A stretch of DNA of 64,000 nucleotides from Salmonella enterica subsp. arizonae (GTDB lineage Bacteria > Pseudomonadota > Gammaproteobacteria > Enterobacterales > Enterobacteriaceae). Under the pieces are notes generated by a model, which was not told where the DNA came from, searched no databases, and was given only the letters and a program-made list of their open reading frames with translations. This document shows, in pieces, positions 1 through 8,908 of the stretch (within the stretch, counting starts at the first letter, position 1; each line of letters begins with the position of its first letter). The stretch is taken from positions 124,001 through 188,000 of the forward strand of contig NZ_VXJW01000004.1 of NCBI RefSeq assembly GCF_008692845.1, written 5' to 3'. The position numbers and the translations under genes were made by a program.

Positions 1-462
1 CAATGGCGTGTGGATAACGTTTTGCTCAGCAATACGAATTTTGTTATCCAGGAGTTGGGTGATAATCGCGACGTGACCGGTTTCGTTAAACTCGCCGCCC
101 TTTTGCCAGATAAGCAGCGCCCCGGCCTCCGGCGCGCGCGGCGAACCATTCGGGAAGGCCTGCAATGGCAAAATATTGTCATTCACGACCTAGCGCAGAA
201 AACGCAGCGAGAAGATTTCCCAGGCCATGCCGACGTCAGTAAAAACAACGCCATAATTCAGAAAGAGAAAACGGCGGGCAAATTCTACGCACTGCCATTT
301 ATGCCCCATATATTCATCGTCAATGTAGCTACGAAAAGCGGCATCGTCGTCGTCCCGCAGCTCGAGGGAGCTGTAATCTGAAGAGTAGATCGCTACGCCG
401 CCGGGGGCGTAGCCCAATAATGTCCCAAAGGGGGCATCCTGACTGGTGGTTCCTTTGCTCAT
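1..462 (-). pseudogene. gsp: glutathionylspermidine synthetase/amidase, 5' part, broken by an amber codon
   Basis: This is the N-terminal end of the bifunctional Gsp enzyme, which makes and hydrolyses glutathionylspermidine. Its CHAP-type amidase domain comes first and its ATP-grasp synthetase domain second. The start at 462 follows an AAGG-type ribosome site. Ninety residues closely match E. coli Gsp and include the amidase cysteine (HKWQC, Cys58 here). The frame then meets TAG at 192-190, where E. coli has a Glu codon. Past the stop the same frame stays open and Gsp-like to position 1, including the GHVAII segment with the amidase histidine. This is therefore a single nonsense change in otherwise intact sequence. 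Without suppression the product is a 90-residue stub lacking the catalytic His and the whole synthetase domain. The gene continues beyond the window. Confidence 0.88.
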
Positions 463-689
463 GCACCTTACCTCAAAACAATACCGCCTGAGCAGCCTGG
501 CGTGATTTCGCTCTGATTGTCTGCTCTGTGACACTAACCGGACAGAGGTCGACATAATCATACACCTCAATAAGGTACGCTGAGGCCAGAAGGTTAAGAT
601 TTCACTCGCCGGAATGTCCCAATCGGTTAAATACCAGGTTAGCGAACTGCTACACTGCTTCAACACCCCCACTTTGAAGGCAGGTCAAC

Positions 690-1556
690 ATGGCAGACAA
701 TACTTATCAACCCGCAAAAGTCTGGACGTGGGATAAATCCGGCGGCGGCGCGTTCGCTAACATTAATCGCCCGATTTCCGGCCCGACGCACGACAAAACG
801 CTGCCCGTCGGCAAACACCCGTTACAGCTCTATTCGCTGGGAACGCCTAACGGCCAAAAAGTGACCATTATGCTGGAAGAGCTCCTGGCGCTGGGCGTGA
901 CCGGCGCCGAATATGACGCCTGGTTGATTCGCATCGGCGAGGGAGATCAGTTCTCCAGCGGCTTTGTTGACATCAATCCGAACTCAAAAATCCCGGCGCT
1001 GCGCGATAACTCACATAATCCGCCGATTCGGGTTTTTGAGTCGGGCGCGATTCTTGTTTATCTGGCGGATAAGTTTGGCTATTTCCTGCCGCAGGATCTA
1101 CCTAAGCGCACAGAAACCCTTAACTGGTTGTTCTGGCTACAGGGCGCGGCGCCGTTCCTCGGCGGCGGTTTCGGTCATTTCTATCATTATGCGCCGGTAA
1201 AAATTGAGTACGCCATTAATCGCTTCACCATGGAAGCCAAGCGTCTGCTGGACGTTCTGGATAAGCAACTGGCGAATAATCAATACGTTGCAGGCGATGA
1301 GTACACGATTGCCGATATGGCGATCTGGCCGTGGTTTGGCAACGTGGTGCTGGGGAATGTCTATGACGCAGCGGAATTTCTGGATGCCGGAAGTTATCAA
1401 AACGTGCAACGCTGGGCGAAACAGGTAGCCGAGCGTCCAGCGGTAAAGCGGGGGCGTATTGTCAACCGAACCAACGGACCGTTGAACGAACAACTTCACG
1501 AACGCCACGGCGCCAGCGACTTTGATACAAATACTGAAGACAAACGTCAGAGCTAA
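690..1556 (+). CDS. yghU: Nu-class glutathione S-transferase-like disulfide reductase YghU
   Basis: This 288-residue protein matches E. coli YghU in length and sequence. That family has a GST fold and glutathione-dependent disulfide-bond reductase activity in the cytoplasm. A long N-terminal arm (about residues 1-45) precedes a thioredoxin-like domain (about 46-130) carrying the NPNSKIPAL glutathione-binding turn near residue 100 and ESGAILVYLA after it. An all-helical C-terminal domain follows, with the ADMAIWPWF motif near residue 210. The ATG follows a GAAGG ribosome site. The gene is divergent from gsp and convergent with the hyb operon. It looks intact. The physiological substrate is not evident from sequence. 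Confidence 0.93.
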   Translation: MADNTYQPAKVWTWDKSGGGAFANINRPISGPTHDKTLPVGKHPLQLYSLGTPNGQKVTIMLEELLALGVTGAEYDAWLIRIGEGDQFSSGFVDINPNSKIPALRDNSHNPPIRVFESGAILVYLADKFGYFLPQDLPKRTETLNWLFWLQGAAPFLGGGFGHFYHYAPVKIEYAINRFTMEAKRLLDVLDKQLANNQYVAGDEYTIADMAIWPWFGNVVLGNVYDAAEFLDAGSYQNVQRWAKQVAERPAVKRGRIVNRTNGPLNEQLHERHGASDFDTNTEDKRQS

Positions 1557-1562
1557 CCCATG

Positions 1563-1640
1563 ATGCCGGATAAGATTTTAATGTTGACATCCGGCATTGT
1601 ATTGCCTGATGGCGCTTCGCTTATCAGGCTTACGAGTTTG
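1563..1640. repeat. REP-like palindromic repeat between convergent yghU and hybG
   Basis: An inverted repeat, atgccggat (1563-1571) with atccggcat (1589-1597), is followed by gcctgat (1604-1610) with atcaggc (1623-1629). These resemble the enterobacterial REP/BIME elements found several more times in this window, typically at 3' ends of genes. Confidence 0.65.
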
Positions 1641-1699
1641 TGTTATTCAGCGTTTAACTAAACCCATGTTGCACGAGAATCAGCCTCGCCCGTGATAAC

Positions 1700-1729
1700 A
1701 GCAGAAAATCGGCAAGCCGATTTTCTGCT
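1700..1729. other. 14-bp perfect inverted repeat between yghU and hybG ends
   Basis: The arm agcagaaaatcggc is followed by aa and its exact complement, giving a 30-bp near-palindrome. Its position between two convergent 3' ends suggests a bidirectional terminator. However, no T-run follows on either strand, so transcription termination is only inferred. Confidence 0.5.
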
Positions 1730-1786
1730 ACCGAACAGACAAAGCCATATTCAGCCACGGGATTATAATAGAGGTGATTAAGAGGG

Positions 1787-2035
1787 TTACGCGCTGGTGA
1801 TGTCATACTCCATGCGGCGCAGCGCATCTAAGGTAGCTTTCGCTTCGTCTTCGTCAATAATGCTCATCGCAAAACCAACGTGTACCAGTACCCATTGCCC
1901 CACCAGCTCGGCTGGCTTACCTTCACAAATCAGAGCAATATTAACATCACGTTTGATGCCACACACTTCCACCTGCGCAAGCTGGTGAATATCATCACCG
2001 ACGGCCAGCACCTGACCGGGGACGCCAATACACAT
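1787..2035 (-). CDS. hybG: hydrogenase-2 maturation chaperone HybG (HypC family)
   Basis: This 82-residue HypC/HybG protein starts MCIGVPGQV. Cys2, exposed once Met1 is removed, is the residue by which the family carries the Fe(CN)2CO group with HypD and docks on the hydrogenase large-subunit precursor. It is the last gene of the hyb operon, 27 bp after hybF. HybG normally serves HybC, the large subunit encoded upstream. Length and motifs are those of an intact gene. Confidence 0.95.
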   Translation of the reverse strand: MCIGVPGQVLAVGDDIHQLAQVEVCGIKRDVNIALICEGKPAELVGQWVLVHVGFAMSIIDEDEAKATLDALRRMEYDITSA

Positions 2036-2062
2036 AATTAACCACCTGGAATAAAATGCGGG

Positions 2063-2404
2063 TTATTCGACCTCAATACTTTTTACTTTCAACGAATCGC
2101 CGGTATCCACCCGCAGGCGATCGCCATGGCAATGCGGACACTGCGCGTCATGCCTGAGAACTTCCACCACCTGACTGCAATCCCAGCACCAGGCCTGGGC
2201 CGGTCTGTAGTCGATGTGCAATTCGCACCCTTGCGCTAAAGTCCCCTGGCAGGCGATGTCAAAGCTGAAACGAACCGCGCGCTCTTCAACGCACGAAAGC
2301 GCGCCTATCTCCAGCCATACGCCAGTAACGCGCGCCACGCCGTGCTGTTCCGCCTGCTGTTGGATAATTTCAACGGCGCTTTGGCAAAGGGACAGTTCAT
2401 GCAT
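2063..2404 (-). CDS. hybF: hydrogenase nickel-insertion protein HybF (HypA family)
   Basis: The start at 2404 gives the family N-terminus MHEL, in which His2 is a nickel ligand, and a 113-residue protein as in E. coli. A zinc site is formed by two CxxC pairs, Cys73/Cys76 and Cys89/Cys92. HybF supplies nickel to the HybC precursor together with HypB. The start codon overlaps the end of hybE by 8 bp, which suggests translational coupling. A longer in-frame start upstream at 2458 would add 18 unconserved residues inside hybE, so I rejected it. Confidence 0.94.
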   Translation of the reverse strand: MHELSLCQSAVEIIQQQAEQHGVARVTGVWLEIGALSCVEERAVRFSFDIACQGTLAQGCELHIDYRPAQAWCWDCSQVVEVLRHDAQCPHCHGDRLRVDTGDSLKVKSIEVE

Positions 2405-2885
2405 TCGCACCGCTCCGACGGCCAAACAGCAACGCACGCCGACTTGTCTGCGGCGCATCAGGATTGCTTACCGGCAGGGACAACAGCATTCGCGCGCAGT
2501 CATCCGCCAGCCGAACGCCCTCTTCCGGCGACAGACTACGGGAAAGCGGCGACATCAACGAGCAGGCGAGATATTGCGAAATGCCTTCCAGTTCGCCAAC
2601 GGTAAAGGTCATCGTGCCATAAGGCAGTTGCAGACCGAGTTTTTCACCGATGGTACGCACCGGCCAGATCTGGTCCGGGCCAGGGAAGATTAACGCGCTC
2701 AACATCCACGGCGTAATTACCGCGCCCGTCCATTGCCCTTCAAACAACGTAAAATCAGAGACATGCACCGGCATATTCGGATGCAGAAACGAAAGATCGT
2801 GCATCGAACGATGGGCTATCTCTTCAAACGCCGCCTGAACCCGGGCGACGGGCGCCGTGTCGAATCCCGAAAACGCTTCAGACAT
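2397..2885 (-). CDS. hybE: hydrogenase-2 assembly chaperone HybE
   Basis: This 162-residue HybE protein belongs to the HyaF/HupJ-related [NiFe]-hydrogenase chaperones. It is needed for assembly and Tat export of the HybO-HybC pair and is thought to act on the cofactor-containing small subunit. The start at 2885 (MSEAFSGF) matches the E. coli length; the open frame upstream is hybD in another register. It overlaps hybD by 8 bp and hybF by 8 bp. No catalytic motif is visible, in line with a chaperone role. Confidence 0.92.
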   Translation of the reverse strand: MSEAFSGFDTAPVARVQAAFEEIAHRSMHDLSFLHPNMPVHVSDFTLFEGQWTGAVITPWMLSALIFPGPDQIWPVRTIGEKLGLQLPYGTMTFTVGELEGISQYLACSLMSPLSRSLSPEEGVRLADDCARMLLSLPVSNPDAPQTSRRALLFGRRSGANA

Positions 2886-3372
2886 GCGCCGTCTCCTTAG
2901 GAATTGCTTCCACGCCGGATTCACGCAGCGCGGCAAGAACCTGCTCAAGCGCAGGTTCAATCATCGCTTCTACGGTTGGCGTTAAGCCGATGTGCGGTTC
3001 CAGCGACTGTGGAATAACGCCGACCAGGGTCAGTTTCTTCGGAAACTCGCCGGTAAAGCGGAGGGCCGACAAGACGTCGGCCAGTCCAAGCTGATGGGGG
3101 GAAATTTTGTTGGTGAACAGCGCCGGAACTTCATCGTCGCGCAGTACCATAATGGTTCCCGGCGCGTTCTTTTTCGACACGATGGCGTCAGCGATGATCA
3201 AATGATCCCGACTCGCCATATCGCCAAGAAGTTCCATTCCCGCCGTACCGCCATCCAGAATCTCAACGAAATCCGGCAGGGTGTATCGTTGCTCTAACGC
3301 TTCAACAATACGCACCCCGATGGCTTCATCGGTCAGCAAAATATTGCCGACCCCTAAGACTAATATCCGCAT
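2878..3372 (-). CDS. hybD: hydrogenase-2 maturation endopeptidase HybD
   Basis: This 164-residue M52-family protease cuts the C-terminal tail of HybC once nickel is in place. The nickel-sensing residues known in E. coli HybD are all present: Glu16 (TDEAIG), Asp62 (IADAI) and His93 (ISPHQ). The start at 3372 (MRILVLGVGN) overlaps the hybC stop as TAATG. The reading frame upstream of it lies within hybC and was discarded. The gene looks intact. Confidence 0.95.
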   Translation of the reverse strand: MRILVLGVGNILLTDEAIGVRIVEALEQRYTLPDFVEILDGGTAGMELLGDMASRDHLIIADAIVSKKNAPGTIMVLRDDEVPALFTNKISPHQLGLADVLSALRFTGEFPKKLTLVGVIPQSLEPHIGLTPTVEAMIEPALEQVLAALRESGVEAIPKETAHV

Positions 3373-5075
3373 TACAAAACCTTCACCGAGACGACTTCGT
3401 TTCCATCGGCATCCACAACGTGCACCGCACACGCCATACAAGGGTCAAAGGAGTGAATCGTGCGCACCACTTCCAGCGGCTTAGCCGGATCGGCGATCGG
3501 CGTACCGACCAGCGACTGCTCATATGGCCCCACGTCATCGTTGAAGTTACGCGGGCCGGAGTTCCAGGTTGATGGCACCACCGCCTGATAGTTGCTAATA
3601 ATACCGTCTTTAATTACCATCCAGTGAGACAGCATACCACGCGGCGCTTCCAGGAAGCCCACGCCTTTGAACTCGCCCGTTGCCGGAATGTTCGGCTTCA
3701 CGAACGTGGTGTAGTCGCCTTTGCCGATATTCACAATCAGCGCATTGTATTGATTCTGCAATACGTTTTGCAGTTCACAACAGTGAACGGTACGCCCGAT
3801 GATACGGCCCAGCGTAGAGTGAAGCTGCGCCATTTCCAGCGTTTTGCCAGTCAGCTTCTGATAAAGCGCAATGATTTCATTCAGCTTAGTCTGTGTGGAT
3901 TCACGACCGGCAGCCAGTTTACATAGCATGTTCGCCAGCGGCCCAACTTCCACGGTTTTACCGTAAAAGGTCGGTGATTTGACCCATGAGTATTTACCGT
4001 CATCCGACCAACCGTCGTAAGCCGGAATGGTGGTGCCTTCCCACGGCGCCTGCGGCGCTTCATCTTTATACCAGGCGTGCTTCGCGCTCTCCTGAATACC
4101 TTTAATCAGGAACTCATCGGAGTGAGAGGTGATCGGACGGTATGTCGACAGATCGGCATTAGTAATGTAACCGCCAGGGAACAGGAAGCTACCGTTTTTA
4201 CCGTCGGTCGGGAATTCCGGCGCGCTCAGGTAGTTCACCGCGCCTTTGCCGCGTTCCAGCCACTCCGGGTAGTAGGCCGCGATCACCGCAGTATCCACTT
4301 TATACACCTGCTCGACAAAATCGCTCAGCTTATCGATAAACGATTTGATGTACATCAAGCGTTCAAGGTTCAGCGTACCGATGCTGTCGAGATTGATCGG
4401 GTTCGCCACCCCACCAACCGCCAGGTTCTGGATGTGCGGCGATTTACCGCCCAGCAACGCCACCACGCGGTTGGCGTCACGCTGACATTCCAGCGCCTGC
4501 AGGTAGTGGGCGACCGCAATCAGGTTGACCTCCGGCGGTAACTGCATTGCCGGGTGTCCCCAATAGCCATTAGCGAAAATACCCAACTGGCCGCTGGCGA
4601 CAAGATCCTTGATCTTGTTCTGAACTTTCGTGAATTCCTGCGCGCTGTTCAGATGCCAACTCGACACGCCATCCAACATTGCAGAGGCTTTTGCCGGATC
4701 GGCTTTCAATGCAGAAGTAATATCTACCCAATCCAGCGCAGAGAGCTGGTAGAAATGGACAATGTGGTCATGGGTGGTATGCGCCGCCAGAATAATGTTA
4801 CGGATATACTGCGCGTTAACGGGAACATCAATATTCAGCGCGCTTTCCGCCGCACGAACAGAGGAGATCGCATGAGTCGTCGTACAAACGCCGCAAATAC
4901 GCTGCACAATCATCCATGCATCGCGCGGATCGCGGTTCTTCACGATCTCTTCCATACCGCGCCACATGGTGCCGGATGCCCATGCTTTAGATACGACGCC
5001 GTTCTCAATTTCGCAGTCAATGCGTAAATGCCCCTCAATACGGGTTACCGGATCAATAGTAATTCTCTGGCTCAT
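3372..5075 (-). CDS. hybC: hydrogenase-2 large subunit precursor HybC
   Basis: This 567-residue [NiFe]-hydrogenase catalytic subunit oxidises H2 at the periplasmic face of the inner membrane. The four nickel-site cysteines are present as C61xxC64 (RICGVC) and C546xxC549 (DPCMAC). His552 is the cleavage point for HybD; the 15-residue tail after it is removed on maturation. The protein has no signal peptide and is carried through Tat by HybO. The start at 5075 overlaps the hybB stop as ATGA, and the stop overlaps hybD. Confidence 0.97.
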   Translation of the reverse strand: MSQRITIDPVTRIEGHLRIDCEIENGVVSKAWASGTMWRGMEEIVKNRDPRDAWMIVQRICGVCTTTHAISSVRAAESALNIDVPVNAQYIRNIILAAHTTHDHIVHFYQLSALDWVDITSALKADPAKASAMLDGVSSWHLNSAQEFTKVQNKIKDLVASGQLGIFANGYWGHPAMQLPPEVNLIAVAHYLQALECQRDANRVVALLGGKSPHIQNLAVGGVANPINLDSIGTLNLERLMYIKSFIDKLSDFVEQVYKVDTAVIAAYYPEWLERGKGAVNYLSAPEFPTDGKNGSFLFPGGYITNADLSTYRPITSHSDEFLIKGIQESAKHAWYKDEAPQAPWEGTTIPAYDGWSDDGKYSWVKSPTFYGKTVEVGPLANMLCKLAAGRESTQTKLNEIIALYQKLTGKTLEMAQLHSTLGRIIGRTVHCCELQNVLQNQYNALIVNIGKGDYTTFVKPNIPATGEFKGVGFLEAPRGMLSHWMVIKDGIISNYQAVVPSTWNSGPRNFNDDVGPYEQSLVGTPIADPAKPLEVVRTIHSFDPCMACAVHVVDADGNEVVSVKVL

Positions 5076-6250
5076 GCTTTGCTCGCCTCATGACGATTAT
5101 GATCGTTTTGTTTTAAAGGAGGAAGTATCGGCAGTAGACGAATGAGTACGATGTATGCACAAATCTCAATAGCCACAAAACCAATAGAAATCAATAACTC
5201 TTCCCATGTCGGGAAGTAGTGGTAGCCGCCGCCGGGGTTGAATGCCACCAGCGAATAGGTCAAACGCCACGTCGCGCAGCCCAACAGCGCGCTCAGCGCC
5301 GACAGATACAGCATACGAGAGTCATTACGCAGTTTCGCCACGCGCAGCACCACTAACGGGAAGACCATCAGGACGACTTCAATCCAGAACATGGCGGAAT
5401 AAAAATCGCCGGCAAACGCATAGGACAGCTTGTCGCGATAGATCAGTTCGCCAAATCGCAGGACCACGAAAATCGCCAGCAGCACGCTGATGGTATTCGT
5501 CAGCTTAACAAACAGATTTTTCTCGTCAGGACCGTTTCCTTTCAGGCCCGCCTGAACCAGCGAACCCTCAAATATAACAATGGAAAAGCCCATGATAAAC
5601 GCGGTCAGAACCGAGAACAGCGGCAGCATTTCATAGCTTTGCCATAGCGGATGCACTTTATAGCCCGCCGAGATCATCAATGACCCCATTGAGGATTGGT
5701 GCATCGTCGGCAGCAGCGCGCCCAGCGCGATAATAAAGAACATCACTTTATTCAGACGCTTGAGCGACACTTTCCAGCCCAGTCGTTCAAACAGGGCCGG
5801 CGCAAACTCCAGCGCCATCACGCCGATGTAGATGGTCATACAGACCGCCGTTTCAAACAGTACCGAGTTCACGTTGAAGTGCCCCGGAATGTAGAAATAC
5901 GGCAGGTTCCAGTAACGACCGACATCAATAGTGATCGACAGGCCGCCCAGCGAATACCCAAACAGGCTTGCCAGCAACGCCGGACGCACTAGCGGGTGGT
6001 ATTGCCCACGGTTAAAGACATACACCGCCCATGCCAGCGCCCAACCGCCGCAGGCAAAGCCGGTGCCGATCAACAGGTCAAAGGCAATCCAGACGCCCCA
6101 CGGGAAACCGCCGTTCAGGTCGGAAACGGAACCCAAACCGAAGACCAGACGCTTCACGATAAGGAGCATACACAGGACGATTAACGGTCCAAAAATAATG
6201 ACCGGTTTACTGATGATTTTTCCGCCCAGCGGTTTTGGATCATGACTCAT
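5072..6250 (-). CDS. hybB: hydrogenase-2 integral membrane subunit HybB (NrfD/PsrC family)
   Basis: This polytopic membrane protein of 392 residues has about ten hydrophobic helices and is the quinone-reactive anchor of hydrogenase-2. It passes electrons from HybA to menaquinone. The start at 6250 (MSHDPKPL) is preferred because GGAGG lies at the usual distance; an in-frame ATG at 6265 would add five residues and place the start inside the ribosome site. It overlaps the hybA end by 11 bp and hybC by 4 bp. Confidence 0.94.
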   Translation of the reverse strand: MSHDPKPLGGKIISKPVIIFGPLIVLCMLLIVKRLVFGLGSVSDLNGGFPWGVWIAFDLLIGTGFACGGWALAWAVYVFNRGQYHPLVRPALLASLFGYSLGGLSITIDVGRYWNLPYFYIPGHFNVNSVLFETAVCMTIYIGVMALEFAPALFERLGWKVSLKRLNKVMFFIIALGALLPTMHQSSMGSLMISAGYKVHPLWQSYEMLPLFSVLTAFIMGFSIVIFEGSLVQAGLKGNGPDEKNLFVKLTNTISVLLAIFVVLRFGELIYRDKLSYAFAGDFYSAMFWIEVVLMVFPLVVLRVAKLRNDSRMLYLSALSALLGCATWRLTYSLVAFNPGGGYHYFPTWEELLISIGFVAIEICAYIVLIRLLPILPPLKQNDHNRHEASKA

Positions 6251-7226
6251 GATCGTCTCCTCCATCGTGATGGTCGTTTTTGCTATTACGACGAACCAGC
6301 ACGGTTAAGCCCGCCAGCGCAGCCAGGGGTAGTATCATGCCTTTATAAAGCGTGTGTTGAACATGCTCGGAGCGCGCTCCGGTTGAAAGGTCATCCAGCT
6401 TCGGCAGATCCAGATCTTCATAAGGAACGCCTGTCAGCACCAGCACCTGTGTACCGCCGCCCTCTTTTTCACCGTAGAGATGCGGGTAGTATTTAGGCAC
6501 CGTATGCAGATAAGTGTCGTCCGTTTTCAACGTCTGGCGCGGATAGTGGTATTCACTGCCTGGTTTGAGGGCCAGACGTTTTTTCGCTTCCGCCATCAGC
6601 TCTTCACGAGTACCGAAAATGACGGCCCCTGCCGGACAAACTTCCACACACCCTGGCAAACCGCCTTTATCCAGACGCTCAACACCTTTCTGGTTACACA
6701 ACTCACACTTGTGAAGCGCGCCAAACGGGTTGTTGTAGTCGTACTTAGGTACGTTGTACGGACAGGCGACCATACAGTAACGGCAGCCGGTACAAACATC
6801 TTTGTCATAGTGGACGATGCCGGTTTTCGGATCTTTTTTCAGCGCCGACACCGGACAAACGGAAACACAGTTAGGATCGACACAATGCATACACTGTTTC
6901 TTAATGTAGGCATAGCCGTTCTCTTCCTGATCTTTGTTCACGCCCGTGCCGCTGCGCCATACCTGAATAATGTTATTGGTATACGGCGACAGCTTGTCGT
7001 TGTTTGACCAGGTCTGCTCCCCTTCCGGGTTACGCGCCGGGAAGTTGATATCCTGACACTTTGTGACGCAGGCCTGACAGCCCACGCACAGAGTGGAGTC
7101 ATACAGCATTCCCAGCGAACCTGGAATCGGCGGACGGTTTTCTGCAGCCGCATGGCTGACGGACGGCGCGGCGCCCAACAGCAATGCTCCACCGGAGGCT
7201 GCTTTAATAAAGTCACGTCTGTTCAC
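6240..7226 (-). CDS. hybA: hydrogenase-2 iron-sulfur subunit HybA
   Basis: This 328-residue periplasmic ferredoxin-like protein links HybO to HybB. It begins with a Tat signal ([12 protein letters not shown] at residues 2-13, hydrophobic stretch, then a SHAAA cleavage region). Several 4Fe-4S cysteine motifs follow, such as [24 protein letters not shown] and [12 protein letters not shown] hydrophobic helix near residues 293-312 anchors the C-terminus. It starts 2 bp after the hybO stop. The gene appears complete. Confidence 0.95.
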   Translation of the reverse strand: MNRRDFIKAASGGALLLGAAPSVSHAAAENRPPIPGSLGMLYDSTLCVGCQACVTKCQDINFPARNPEGEQTWSNNDKLSPYTNNIIQVWRSGTGVNKDQEENGYAYIKKQCMHCVDPNCVSVCPVSALKKDPKTGIVHYDKDVCTGCRYCMVACPYNVPKYDYNNPFGALHKCELCNQKGVERLDKGGLPGCVEVCPAGAVIFGTREELMAEAKKRLALKPGSEYHYPRQTLKTDDTYLHTVPKYYPHLYGEKEGGGTQVLVLTGVPYEDLDLPKLDDLSTGARSEHVQHTLYKGMILPLAALAGLTVLVRRNSKNDHHDGGDDHES

Positions 7227-7228
7227 GG

Positions 7229-8347
7229 TTATTCTCCCCGTGAGTCAGCGTTATCTTTCTTTTGCTGACGCCCCAGTTCACGTACCGCCATCACACTAAC
7301 GCCGGCAACCAGGCCTACCACGCCGCCAAGCAGACCGACGGCGCCCGCAGAAATATTGCCGCCTTCTTTCATATTGACGTCAGGCTTCTCTGAACGCGGA
7401 GTTTGGTTTTCGACATGAGCAAGCTGGTGAATGCCCTTATGGAATCCTATGCCTTCTTCGTTACAGCCATAGCAAGGATGACCGATCGCCACCGGCCAGA
7501 CGCCGCCGACATCGCAAAACTGTAACGTAGAGCAGTTGCCCCAGGTTTCCGGCCCTTTACAGCCAAGATGGTAGAGACACCACCCCTGACGGTGGCCTTC
7601 GTCGCCAAATTCTTTGGCAAAACGGCCGGCGTCGAAGTGTGGACGACGTTCGCAATGCTCATGGATCAGACGGCCATAGACAAAGGTTGGGCGATTTTTC
7701 GCATCCAGCTTCGGCGGCGTGCCGTAAGTAATGATATGCGCGACGGTCGCCAGGAAGTTATGCGGGTTTGGCGGGCAACCTGGAATATTGATAACCGTTT
7801 TGCCCGGTAAGACTTCCTGCAGGCTGACAGCGCCGGTTGGGTTTACGCCAGCCGCAGCAACGCCGCCCCATGCCGAGCAGGAACCGATAGCGATAATCGC
7901 GGCTGCGCCGTCAGCGGCTTTGCGGATGTGATCCACGATCGGCTCGCCGGCAACCATGCAGTAGATACCGTTATCTTTTAATGGGATAGAACCATCCACC
8001 ACCAGAACATATTGCCCTTTATACTTTTCCAGAGCGTTATGTTTGTTTTCTTCGACCTGGTGGCCGAACGCGGCGGAAAGTACCTCGTGGTATTCCAGAG
8101 AGATGGTCTCCAGAACGAGATTTTCGACGGTTGGGTGTGTAGCACGAAGCAGTGATTCGGTACAGCCGGTACACTCCTGAGCGCCAATCCAGATAACGGG
8201 CGGACGCTGTGGATTGGATACCGACTCTGCCATTTCTGCGGCGGCTTTGCTACTGAGCCCCATAGTAGCGGCCAGTGCTGCACAAAGCTTCATGAAATCA
8301 CGACGGTTAATGCCGTGAGAAGTGATGAGAGTATTATCTCCAGTCAT
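7229..8347 (-). CDS. hybO: hydrogenase-2 small subunit HybO
   Basis: This 372-residue [NiFe]-hydrogenase small subunit holds the Fe-S relay from the active site. It carries a twin-arginine signal (RRDFMK, Arg15-Arg16), the proximal-cluster motif with CTGCTE, later cysteines for the other clusters, and a C-terminal membrane helix (about 333-358). It is the first gene of hybOABCDEFG, so the operon promoter lies in 8348-8536. I could not place a convincing FNR or ArcA site there. Gene order and overlaps indicate one transcript. Confidence 0.96.
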   Translation of the reverse strand: MTGDNTLITSHGINRRDFMKLCAALAATMGLSSKAAAEMAESVSNPQRPPVIWIGAQECTGCTESLLRATHPTVENLVLETISLEYHEVLSAAFGHQVEENKHNALEKYKGQYVLVVDGSIPLKDNGIYCMVAGEPIVDHIRKAADGAAAIIAIGSCSAWGGVAAAGVNPTGAVSLQEVLPGKTVINIPGCPPNPHNFLATVAHIITYGTPPKLDAKNRPTFVYGRLIHEHCERRPHFDAGRFAKEFGDEGHRQGWCLYHLGCKGPETWGNCSTLQFCDVGGVWPVAIGHPCYGCNEEGIGFHKGIHQLAHVENQTPRSEKPDVNMKEGGNISAGAVGLLGGVVGLVAGVSVMAVRELGRQQKKDNADSRGE

Positions 8348-8536
8348 TTTATAGTTATTCCGTTACGAAGACCTGGCTTTTATTTTGCACTGTTCGCGAA
8401 GAAGTTATTGCGATCGGTGCGCCATTTACCACACTTTTTTTATGGTTATGTGCGCCATAATACTTCGACGGAACAGTAAAACGAAGGGAAGAGGCGATAG
8501 TGTAATTAATTAAAGCAAGATAATACCCCTGTTGGA

Positions 8537-8824
8537 TCAACCTTCGAGTCGATAACCTGCCATGAAGAAGCGAACCGCCATCCCGGACTGGCTCTCTTTA
8601 AAAAAATCCATCACCATTTCTTTATCCAGACCATAGCGACGCGTCAGAATTCCGGCCTCCCACGCGCTAAGTTGGCGATCGCCGGTCTTTTCGAACATAC
8701 GGTGCGTAAAACCTAATACAAAGCCACGTTTATAATCAGAACAGAAATTCACCGCATTATGCGCGCTATATGCATATGGCGCATTCAACCCGGCCATTAA
8801 CCCTTTTCCAAAATGATTATTCAT
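8537..8824 (-). CDS. yghW: conserved small protein YghW (DUF2623)
   Basis: This 95-residue protein matches E. coli YghW over most of its length ([31 protein letters not shown]). No biochemical function is known to me. A strong GAGG ribosome site lies before the ATG at 8824. It sits upstream of hybO on the same strand with a 189-bp gap and could be co-transcribed with hyb or separate. No signal peptide or membrane helix is seen. Confidence 0.85.
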   Translation of the reverse strand: MNNHFGKGLMAGLNAPYAYSAHNAVNFCSDYKRGFVLGFTHRMFEKTGDRQLSAWEAGILTRRYGLDKEMVMDFFKESQSGMAVRFFMAGYRLEG

Positions 8825-8908
8825 CTGACCTCCTCAGTCGCTATACAATAAATTATATAGCGACTAATTAAATGAAGGCCAGAGCATTACGCGCTTTTTT
8901 GCATCACA

